A DNA stretch of 57,405 bases. Origin: Bacteroidetes bacterium HGW-Bacteroidetes-4. GTDB lineage: Bacteria; Bacteroidota; Bacteroidia; Bacteroidales; SZUA-534. This document shows, in pieces, positions 51,272 through 57,405 of the stretch (position 1 is its first letter; each line of letters starts with the position of its first letter). Position numbers and translations under genes: made by a program. A model generated the notes under the pieces. The model did not search any database and had not been told where the DNA came from. It was given only the letters and a program-made list of their open reading frames with translations. The stretch is from positions 1 through 57,405 of the forward strand of contig PHDD01000023.1 of assembly GCA_002840905.1 (NCBI GenBank), read 5' to 3'.

Positions 51272-52627
51272 ATGGTACCACAAGAGAGAGATACTTTTTC
51301 CGGTAAATTTGGAATTATTGCGGCTGCTGCGGGATCCGCTGTGGGTTTAGGAAATATTTGGCGCTTCCCCTATGTAGCAGGTGAAAATGGGGGTGGGGCT
51401 TTTTTGCTGGTTTACCTGAGTTTTATTTTTGTTATTGGCGTTCCGGTCATGCTATCGGAATTTGTAATTGGTCGCAAAGCCCAGTTGAATGCTTTTGGTT
51501 CCTTTAAAAAACTGGCTCCCGATAAACCCTGGTATATTATTGGTTTAATGGGTATTGTTGCGGCTTTTCTGATACTGGCTTTTTACACCACCATTGCCGG
51601 ATGGACCTTAGAGTATCTTTACCAGGCGCTTACCAATGGTTTTAACGGTAAAAGCTCCGATGAGTTAAGGGCCACGTTTGAATCGTTCCGTTCGGGATCT
51701 GTAAAACCCATTATCTGGCAATTGGTTTTTATGGGTTTAACAGCGGCTATTGTATTGGCTGGAGTTAAAAAAGGAATTGAGAAGTACGCAAAAATTCTGA
51801 TGCCTTTATTGGTATTGCTGATAATTATTATGAGCATCCGATCGGTAACTTTACCCGGGGCTGCCAAAGGTCTGGAATTTTTATTTAAACCCGATTTTTC
51901 GAAAATTACCTGGAAGGTTGCATTGGAAGCCCTTGGTCAGGCCGCTTTTTCTTTAAGTATAGGAATGGGTGCTTTAATTACTTACGGAAGCTATATTCAG
52001 AAAGACAATAAGCTAACTACCACAGCCCTTCAGGTTTCAATTGCTGATACTTCTATCGCTATTCTGGCTGGAATTATGATTTTTCCGGCGGTATTTGCCT
52101 TTAATATCGATCCAACGGAAGGTTTTGGATTGGTTTTTATTGTCCTTCCGAATATTTTTCAGCAAATGGTGGGGGGTTATTTCTTTTCCATTCTCTTCTT
52201 CATTTTGTTGGCTGTTGCGGCGCTTACTTCAACCATCTCGGTTCTTGAAGTGGTGGTTGCCTATTTTGTCGAGGAATTGAAAATGACCCGTAAAGTGGCT
52301 ACGCTGGTTGGGGCTTCATCAATTGCCGTTATCGGTGTATTTTGCACCCTGTCGTTTGGGCCACTGAGTGAGACTACCCTTTTTGGGAAAACCATATTTG
52401 GACTGTTCGATTGGACCACGGCGAACTTATTATTACCCTTTGGAGCTTTACTAATTGTGCTGTTTTTAGGCTGGTATCTGGGTAAAAAAGTGATTACCGA
52501 TGAATTGACCAATGGGGGAACTATTAAAGTACGTATTTTGGGAGCATTGGTATTTATCATTAAATTTATTGCTCCAATTGCAATTAGTCTTGTATTTTTA
52601 TATAGCCTGGGAATCATAAAATTGTAG
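51272..52627 (+). CDS. Sodium-dependent transporter, NSS family
   Basis: 451 residues, about 11-12 membrane helices in the LeuT fold. Signature: GIIAAAAGSAVGLGNIWRFP in helix 1 with NIWRFPYVAGENGGGAF. It should import an amino acid or related amine with Na+; substrate not inferable. It follows the AGCS gene by 33 bases, so both symporters are likely in one transcript with the ComEA-like gene. Confidence 0.92.
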   Translation: MVPQERDTFSGKFGIIAAAAGSAVGLGNIWRFPYVAGENGGGAFLLVYLSFIFVIGVPVMLSEFVIGRKAQLNAFGSFKKLAPDKPWYIIGLMGIVAAFLILAFYTTIAGWTLEYLYQALTNGFNGKSSDELRATFESFRSGSVKPIIWQLVFMGLTAAIVLAGVKKGIEKYAKILMPLLVLLIIIMSIRSVTLPGAAKGLEFLFKPDFSKITWKVALEALGQAAFSLSIGMGALITYGSYIQKDNKLTTTALQVSIADTSIAILAGIMIFPAVFAFNIDPTEGFGLVFIVLPNIFQQMVGGYFFSILFFILLAVAALTSTISVLEVVVAYFVEELKMTRKVATLVGASSIAVIGVFCTLSFGPLSETTLFGKTIFGLFDWTTANLLLPFGALLIVLFLGWYLGKKVITDELTNGGTIKVRILGALVFIIKFIAPIAISLVFLYSLGIIKL

Positions 52628-52660
52628 CGTAACTGTTTCCCGGGTAATTTTAAAAACTTC

Positions 52661-53578
52661 GTGAAGCGGTTTATAAAATCCTGGTTTTCGTTAAGCACTC
52701 GCGAAATTCGTGGAGCATCGGTGCTTATTGTGTTAATCGTGTTGGTTTTACTGGCTCCTTATGCCTACAATTTATTTATTGAAAAACCAACCCTGAACCA
52801 TGCTGAATTCATTGAAACTATCGATAAGTTAATTCAGGTAAAAAGCGAAACACCAGCACCAAACAAGATACTTTCGTCCACTTATTTTCCCTTCGACCCA
52901 AATACGGTTGCTTTTAACGATTTGCTGAAACTGGGTTTTTCTGAAAAGCAAGCCCGCACTTTAGTCAATTATCGAAAAGCGGGAGGAAAGTTCTTTAAAA
53001 ACGAAGACTTAAAGAAGGTTTACGGAATTAGTGAAGCGTTCTACAAGCAATTGATTCCTTATATTGCAATAGTTTCAATAGAAATGAAAGAACAAACTAA
53101 GTCCGATAAACTTCAGGTTGATGTTAATAATGCTTTTTCCTCGGGCGCAGCTAAAAACTATTCTTCTGAGAATCCTGATTTGAAAATTGAATTAAATACA
53201 GCTACTCCGGCCGATTTAATTCGGATACCAGGTATTGGGCCGGTTTATGCCAAGCGAATTGTGAGCTATCGCGATAATTTAGGTGGTTTTTACAGCAGTT
53301 CGCAACTGGCCGAGGTTTACGGGTTAAGCGATTCACTTCTGGTTAAAATCAATCATTTCCTTTTTGTTGATACTTCGGCAATTCAATCAATAAATTTGAA
53401 TACGGTCGATTTTCGCACCTTGAATAATCATCCTTACATCGATTACATCCACACAAAAAACATTTTCAGGTATAAAGAACTAATGGATACTATTATTGAT
53501 ACCGATGAATTGTTACGCAACCATTTAATCGACAGCAATTCGTATTATAAATTAAAACCGTATTTAATTTTGAAGTAG
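52661..53578 (+). CDS. Helix-hairpin-helix (ComEA-like) membrane-anchored protein, GTG start
   Basis: 305 residues. GTG start at 52661. One membrane helix (about 20-42) and then several HhH units: FNDLLKLGFSEKQARTLVNY (about 83-100), INTATPADLIRIPGIGPVYA-like segment (about 180-205) and LAEVYGLSDSLLVKINHF. ComEA-like proteins bind DNA without sequence preference, in competence or at the envelope. No competence pilus or DNA-uptake gene is adjacent. Its last 15 bases overlap the convergent MATE gene. Confidence 0.85.
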   Translation: MKRFIKSWFSLSTREIRGASVLIVLIVLVLLAPYAYNLFIEKPTLNHAEFIETIDKLIQVKSETPAPNKILSSTYFPFDPNTVAFNDLLKLGFSEKQARTLVNYRKAGGKFFKNEDLKKVYGISEAFYKQLIPYIAIVSIEMKEQTKSDKLQVDVNNAFSSGAAKNYSSENPDLKIELNTATPADLIRIPGIGPVYAKRIVSYRDNLGGFYSSSQLAEVYGLSDSLLVKINHFLFVDTSAIQSINLNTVDFRTLNNHPYIDYIHTKNIFRYKELMDTIIDTDELLRNHLIDSNSYYKLKPYLILK

Positions 53579-54955
53579 TTTTTCTTGCTGGTATTCCTGG
53601 ATCCTTATTTTTCGGTTCAGTAGTTTAATCTCATGATACAGAAATTTTGAAACAATTAGCGCTGAAAGCACATCGCAAATGGGTGCTGAAATCCAAACGC
53701 CATCCAGGCCCCAAAAGCGGGGGAATATCATAATAGCTGGAATCAGTAATAAAACCTGACGAAGCAGCGATAAAAGGGCTGCAATTTTAGCTTTCCCTAT
53801 CGACTGAAAATAATTTCCCGCAACTATCTGAAATCCAACTATGGGTAGGGCTGCCAGCAAAATCCGTAATCCTCGTGTTCCCAAATCGAGTAATTCCTGA
53901 TTGTCGGAATTAAAGGTTTTTACAATCGATGCTGGAAATAACTGGATTAAAGCCCAACCCACTATAGAAATAAGCGTAGCAGCCTTTAGCGAAATAAACA
54001 GGGTTTGTTTTACCCGCCGCAACTGCTTTGCTCCCAGGTTAAACCCAATTATGGGTTGTGCAGCCATGTTTAAGGCAATAATCGACATTACCAATAACAT
54101 AGCTGCGCTGTTAATAATACCTATGGCTCCAACAGCCAAATCGCCTCCGTATTTTACCAATTGGGTGTTTAGTGTTCCCTGAACAAAACTCGATGCCAAT
54201 TGCATGGCAAAAGGAGCAAAGCCAATGGTAATAATGTAAATAACAATTTCTTTAACTATTCTGAAATTTTTGATTTGAAGCTTAATTACAGAGTTCCCTT
54301 TGGTAAAATGCCAGATAACCCAAATGCACAGAATAAACATGGAGATGTTTGTAGCATAAGCAGCACCTTTTACTCCCATGTCGAGCCAAAAAATAAAAAT
54401 TGGATCGAGAATAATATTGGAACCGGCACTAATAAGCATCGAATACATGGCTATTTTTGCATTTCCTTCGGCCCTGATTAGATTATTCAACGAAAATCCG
54501 GTAATGTTTAAAATAGTTCCCAGTAGAATAATATTCAAATACTCCAGGGCATAAGCAGCGGTATTGTCACTTACACCAAATATCTGTAGCATGGGTTCCC
54601 GTATCAGAAAACCAACTACGGTAATCAGTAAAGAAGTGATAATAATTAAAACAAATGCATTGCCTAAAACCAGTTCAGCCCGGTTAAAATCTTTTTTTCC
54701 AAGGTTAATTGATATCCGGACACTGGCTCCCATACCAATCAACATACCAAAGGCCATCATGATTAACATGATGGGGAAAACGGCACTTAATCCGCTTAAA
54801 GCGTAAGCACCCACTCCCTGACCAATAAATATGCGATCGACAATATTATAAAGCGAATTAATTAAAACTCCGGTGAGTGCCGGTAAAAAATAACTCCATA
54901 ATAAACGGGGGATACTTTTTGTTTCTAATTCAGATACTTGTTTCTGCTCTTGCAT
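53564..54955 (-). CDS. MATE family efflux transporter
   Basis: About 463 residues from the ATG at 54955; a longer frame begins at 55000 but lies on a TATATTTG promoter box. Twelve predicted helices in two halves. Typical MATE features: PALTGVLINSLYNIVDRIFI near the N-terminus and AAQPIIGFNLGAKQLRRVKQ in the second half. It exports organic cations or drugs with Na+ or H+. Its 3' end overlaps the convergent ComEA-like gene by 15 bases. Confidence 0.92.
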   Translation of the reverse strand: MQEQKQVSELETKSIPRLLWSYFLPALTGVLINSLYNIVDRIFIGQGVGAYALSGLSAVFPIMLIMMAFGMLIGMGASVRISINLGKKDFNRAELVLGNAFVLIIITSLLITVVGFLIREPMLQIFGVSDNTAAYALEYLNIILLGTILNITGFSLNNLIRAEGNAKIAMYSMLISAGSNIILDPIFIFWLDMGVKGAAYATNISMFILCIWVIWHFTKGNSVIKLQIKNFRIVKEIVIYIITIGFAPFAMQLASSFVQGTLNTQLVKYGGDLAVGAIGIINSAAMLLVMSIIALNMAAQPIIGFNLGAKQLRRVKQTLFISLKAATLISIVGWALIQLFPASIVKTFNSDNQELLDLGTRGLRILLAALPIVGFQIVAGNYFQSIGKAKIAALLSLLRQVLLLIPAIMIFPRFWGLDGVWISAPICDVLSALIVSKFLYHEIKLLNRKIRIQEYQQEKLLQN

Positions 54956-54986
54956 AAATAAATATTCATAGCTTTGTATATTGATG

Positions 54987-54994
54987 CAAATATA
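54987..54994 (-). promoter_or_regulatory. -7 promoter box of the MATE gene
   Basis: Minus strand TATATTTG, 32 bases before the ATG at 54955. It argues against the start at 55000. No -33 match. Confidence 0.4.
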
Positions 54995-55023
54995 CACCAT
55001 GCTGTAACAATAAATTAGTTATC

Positions 55024-55224
55024 ATGAGTTTTTATCAAAAGTATATGTTGGTTGCTTGTCTTATTGGTCTTGTGGGGATTCCGGTTTTTGTACTCGACAC
55101 CGCCGACCTTTCCTGGGCAGGTAATCGCGAGGTATATTGGGGAATGATTGCCTTAGTAGCCATTCTGGTTTATATAATTGCGCAGTATTTAGCCGATAAG
55201 AAATTAAAAAACATGAAAAAGTGA
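55024..55224 (+). CDS. Small two-helix membrane protein
   Basis: 66 residues, no recognised family. Two predicted membrane helices (about 5-24 and 39-58) with a short loop (DTADLSWAGNREVYW) and a Lys-rich tail. It is divergent from the MATE gene with 68 bases between the starts. Function unknown. Confidence 0.55.
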   Translation: MSFYQKYMLVACLIGLVGIPVFVLDTADLSWAGNREVYWGMIALVAILVYIIAQYLADKKLKNMKK

Positions 55225-55453
55225 TTTAGTCCCACTAAGGGAATATCATTATGGGCTAATTTTATAAAACCTGTTGGTATTATTCCCGTTTTTTTGGTAA
55301 TTTACCGTGCATTTTATTGGGTTATTTTAAACAATAATGAATTGTAAATTATCGTTAAACCAAATACCAGTGGGGGTTTTGCCAATTATTTTGCGAATAT
55401 TGCCCGACCTTTAAAAATAAATGCAAAACAAAAGAAAAATAGTACACTAAAAT

Positions 55454-55484
55454 TTTGTTAATGTATATCAATGTTCTAAATTTG
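55454..55484 (+). promoter_or_regulatory. rpsU promoter (TTTG-N19-TAAATTTG)
   Basis: TTTG at 55454-55457, 19 bases, TAAATTTG at 55477-55484: a full match to the Bacteroidota consensus, 36 bases before the rpsU ATG. The region 55225-55453 holds no gene I can support. Confidence 0.85.
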
Positions 55485-55520
55485 CAGCCTCATTTAATTG
55501 GATGTTAAATTTTAAGTAAA

Positions 55521-55718
55521 ATGATAGTAATACCAGTAAAAGAAGGCGAAAATATTGATAGAGCTTTAAAGAAGTTTAAAAGAAAGTTTGAGAAAACCGG
55601 AGTTATTAAAGAGTTAAGATCACGTCAGGTGTTCAAAAAACCTTCGGTTGTAAACCGCGAACAAAAAATTAAAGCTATTTATATTCAGCAGCTGCAAAAC
55701 GAAGAGCAGTCAATGTAA
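55521..55718 (+). CDS. rpsU: 30S ribosomal protein S21
   Basis: 65 residues: starts MIVIPVKEGENIDRALKKFK and continues KRKFEKTGVIKELRSRQ, the S21 signature. In Bacteroidota S21 covers the 16S anti-Shine-Dalgarno sequence, which explains why most mRNAs lack a Shine-Dalgarno. This rpsU itself has none (bases 55501-55520 are AT-rich). It is followed by the tyrosine recombinase gene 55 bases on and raiA, a block found in other members of the phylum. Confidence 0.97.
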   Translation: MIVIPVKEGENIDRALKKFKRKFEKTGVIKELRSRQVFKKPSVVNREQKIKAIYIQQLQNEEQSM

Positions 55719-55773
55719 TAAAAGTTGATTGCCGGGATTAATTTCCCCATTGATACTAGCATTAAAAAAGCCT

Positions 55774-56652
55774 ATGTATATTGATGCTTTTATCAGGTAT
55801 TTAGCCAACGAAAAACGATATTCGAAACATACGGTTCGGTCGTATAAAAACGATTTAGAGCAGTATGTTGCTTTTTGTAAAGATATCGACCAAAATTTTA
55901 ATCCACTTGCCAGTGATCATCACATCATTCGCAAGTGGATTATTTTTTTGATGGAAAATGGTGTGTCTGCACGTTCAGTTAACCGCAAAGTTACCACCTT
56001 AAAAACGTTCTTCAAGTATTTATTTCGGGAAGAGCTGATTGAAAAACTACCCACCGATAAGGTGGTAGTTCCCAAAATGAAAAAGTCGCTTCCGTATTTT
56101 GTTGGACAACGACCCATGAATCAACTTTTCGACACCATCGTTTTTCCCGACACATTCGAAGGTTTTCGCGATCGTACCATTATGCTTGCTTTTTATTCCA
56201 CCGGAATGCGGCTTAGTGAGCTGGTCAATCTTAAAATAAGCAACATCGACTTTAACTACGGGCATTTAAAGGTGTTGGGAAAACGTAATAAAGAGCGTTT
56301 AATTCCTTTTGGTATAGAGTTGGCCACCGAACTTAAGAACTACATTGAAGCGCGTAAATCGATGGAGTGTACGCATGATTTTCTTTTCGTGAAAAAAGAT
56401 GGAGAGCCCATTTACGATAGAATGGTTTACACCATTGTAAATACTTGTTTAAGTACGGTAACCACACTCGATAAAAAAAGCCCACACGTTTTACGTCATA
56501 CATTTGCTACCCAAATGTTAAATAATGGAGCTGATATTAATGCCATAAAAGAATTATTGGGGCACGCTAATTTGTCAGCCACTCAGATTTATACGCATAC
56601 CACATTCGAAAAACTCAAAAAAGTATATAACCAGGCTCATCCCAGAGCATAA
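55774..56652 (+). CDS. Site-specific tyrosine recombinase (XerC/XerD family)
   Basis: 292 residues from the ATG at 55774; an alternative TTG at 55729 adds 15 residues. A SAM-like N-terminal DNA-binding domain (about 1-90; YIDAFIRYLANEKRYSKHTV) and a catalytic domain with Arg in STGMRLSELVNL, Lys near VLGKRNKERLIPF, HVLRHTFATQ (HxxR), GHANLSATQIYTHT with the second His and Tyr nucleophile. Complete R-K-H-R-H-Y set. Located between rpsU and raiA, so it is the housekeeping recombinase for chromosome dimers, not an integrase; XerC versus XerD is not decided here. Confidence 0.92.
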   Translation: MYIDAFIRYLANEKRYSKHTVRSYKNDLEQYVAFCKDIDQNFNPLASDHHIIRKWIIFLMENGVSARSVNRKVTTLKTFFKYLFREELIEKLPTDKVVVPKMKKSLPYFVGQRPMNQLFDTIVFPDTFEGFRDRTIMLAFYSTGMRLSELVNLKISNIDFNYGHLKVLGKRNKERLIPFGIELATELKNYIEARKSMECTHDFLFVKKDGEPIYDRMVYTIVNTCLSTVTTLDKKSPHVLRHTFATQMLNNGADINAIKELLGHANLSATQIYTHTTFEKLKKVYNQAHPRA

Positions 56653-56667
56653 AAAAAGGAGGTTGCT
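56653..56667 (+). promoter_or_regulatory. Strong Shine-Dalgarno sequence of raiA
   Basis: AAAGGAGGTT with GGAGG at 56658-56662, five bases before the ATG at 56668. It matches the complement of the 16S rRNA 3' end over nine bases, which is rare in Bacteroidota. Other starts I checked here (dnaJ, murA, rpmH, ubiE, tamL, rpsU, selD) lack one. Confidence 0.7.
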
Positions 56668-56967
56668 ATGGATATTAAAGTTCAATCGGTTCATTTTGAT
56701 GCCGATACCAAATTGCTCGAATTTATTAATGCTAAAGTTGGAAAGCTGGAACGTTTTTACGACAACATTATTGGGGGAGTGGTTACTCTTAAACTGGAGC
56801 ATGTGGATAATATGGAGAATAAGATTGTTGATGTCAAAGTATTGATTCCCGGTAACGATTTGTTTGCTAATCGCTCGGCCAAAACTTTTGAGGCTGCCGT
56901 CGATTTATCTGTTGATGCTTTACGCAGGCAATTGGAAAAGATAAAGGAAAAACAACGAAACATATAA
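56668..56967 (+). CDS. raiA: Ribosome hibernation-promoting factor, short form (HPF/RaiA)
   Basis: 99 residues, one HPF/RaiA domain (FDADTKLLEFINAKVGKLER, then DVKVLIPGNDLFANRSAKTF), with no C-terminal dimerisation domain, so it is the short type. It binds the 30S decoding centre and silences ribosomes in stationary phase or stress. It is 15 bases after the recombinase gene and carries a strong Shine-Dalgarno sequence, unusual in this genome (see findings). The hairpin just downstream ends the transcript. Confidence 0.95.
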   Translation: MDIKVQSVHFDADTKLLEFINAKVGKLERFYDNIIGGVVTLKLEHVDNMENKIVDVKVLIPGNDLFANRSAKTFEAAVDLSVDALRRQLEKIKEKQRNI

Positions 56968-56987
56968 CACATATATTATATATGCAA

Positions 56988-57013
56988 AACAGCCTTCAAT
57001 TTTGAAGGCTGTT
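56988..57013 (+). terminator. Hairpin after raiA
   Basis: AACAGCCTTCAA (56988-56999) pairs perfectly with TTGAAGGCTGTT (57002-57013). A 12-bp stem, but the T run after it is short (GTTTAT), so a weak terminator or processing site. Confidence 0.6.
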
Positions 57014-57151
57014 GTTTATAAAAATCCATTTAAAATAATTATTTTAGCAAACCTTTTTCAATTTTTTGCAATTATATTTAGACCAATAATTTAATGAGCT
57101 TCAGGCTGGTATTATTTTTCTTAAAGTTTACAAAAAAAATAAGTTGAACAT

Positions 57152-57182
57152 TGTGTATTAAAAAAATAAATTCATACATTTG
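57152..57182 (+). promoter_or_regulatory. Promoter of the tRNA cluster
   Basis: TGTG at 57152-57155, 19 bases, then TACATTTG at 57175-57182, a good -7 with an imperfect -33; 44 bases before the tRNA-Thr gene. Confidence 0.55.
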
Positions 57183-57226
57183 CCAACCGTTTTGAGAAGT
57201 AAAACAGTACACCTCTCAATAACTGT

Positions 57227-57300
57227 GCCGGTGTAGCTCAGTTGGTCAGAGCAGCTGATTTGTAATCAGCAGGCCGGGGGTTCGAATCCCTCTACCGGCT
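57227..57300 (+). tRNA. tRNA-Thr (anticodon TGT)
   Basis: 74 bases with full cloverleaf: acceptor GCCGGTG/TACCGGC (one G-T pair), D arm GTTGGTCAGAGC, anticodon stem GCTGA/TCAGC with loop TTTGTAA (anticodon TGT), T arm with GGTTCGAATCCC. No CCA is encoded. Confidence 0.95.
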
Positions 57301-57327
57301 CGTTCGTTCTAAAAAATATTGAATCAT

Positions 57328-57405
57328 GGGGAGATACCAAAGTGGCCAACTGGGGCAGACTGTAAATCTGCTGTCTTCGACTTCGTAGGTTCGAATCCTG
57401 CTCTC
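57328..57405 (+). tRNA. tRNA-Tyr (anticodon GTA), 3' end cut by the window
   Basis: Acceptor start GGGGAGA, anticodon stem GCAGA/TCTGC with loop CTGTAAA (anticodon GTA), a long class II variable arm (TGTCTTCGACTTCG) and T arm with GGTTCGAATCC. The last few acceptor bases lie beyond 57405. tRNA-Thr/tRNA-Tyr often precede further tRNAs and tuf-secE-nusG in Bacteroidota. Confidence 0.93.

Noticed and set aside
55774-56652. Integrase of a mobile element
   Set aside because: Gene lies in the rpsU-raiA-tRNA housekeeping block and no mobile-element genes or att repeats are seen.

Overview
The window reads as chromosomal DNA of a Bacteroidota bacterium, probably a marine or sediment Bacteroidales/Marinilabiliales-type organism. 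The evidence is AT-rich DNA, a type IX secretion (T9SS) component (PorT) and a T9SS C-terminal sorting domain, a TamL lipoprotein, a DUF5916 outer-membrane protein, Bacteroidota promoters of the form TTTG-N19-TAnnTTTG before rpmH and rpsU, and an almost complete lack of Shine-Dalgarno sequences. The genus is inference. I see no prophage, insertion sequence, CRISPR array or plasmid gene; this is mostly a core chromosome with a few accessory modules.

Layout. 0.2-5.4 kb: DUF5916 protein, an ECF sigma/anti-sigma pair and a TonB-like protein. 5.4-8.7 kb: dnaJ, grpE and murA, the last with Asp in place of the usual catalytic Cys. 9-12.2 kb: an acidic small protein, a thioredoxin-glutaredoxin fusion, an orphan GroES and a 6-phosphofructokinase. 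12.2-16.8 kb: minus-strand run of SUI1/YciH, a SNF2 helicase, a TlpA-like thioredoxin and a lipid-or-periplasm-directed repeat protein with an unusual leader.

17-23 kb is the most unusual block: a hydrogenase-like iron-sulfur protein, a haem-binding HAMP-GAF sensor two bases away, a second HAMP-GAF protein with the same coiled-coil tail, and a divergent five-helix membrane protein that looks like a single-chain GldL/GldM relative. None of the sensors carries a recognisable kinase, cyclase or chemotaxis output domain.

23-34 kb: rpmH; a PASTA / T9SS-cargo / RluD operon; a BLUF blue-light receptor with a 76-residue partner; a patatin phospholipase; a radical SAM-SPASM enzyme translationally coupled to a lipoprotein; smpB; a TylF-like methyltransferase; ddl; an MFS transporter. 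34.8-46.5 kb: selD, an SDR, a GT-C-like membrane protein, ubiE/menG, an AraC regulator with a metal-binding-like N-terminus, a CsbD-like protein, a B12/radical SAM enzyme, porT, a flavoprotein, a YhcH protein and a SpoU-type RNA methyltransferase. 46.6-46.7 kb holds a 7-bp tandem repeat. 47-57.4 kb: tamL, two sodium symporters, a ComEA-like protein, MATE pump, and rpsU-xerC/D-raiA followed by tRNA-Thr and a tRNA-Tyr cut by the window end.

The most promising undescribed system is the 17-23 kb redox-sensing block. Second is translational control by rare strong Shine-Dalgarno sequences (raiA, and the gene at 16180-16833, whose site can be masked by a perfect 10-nt complement in its own leader).
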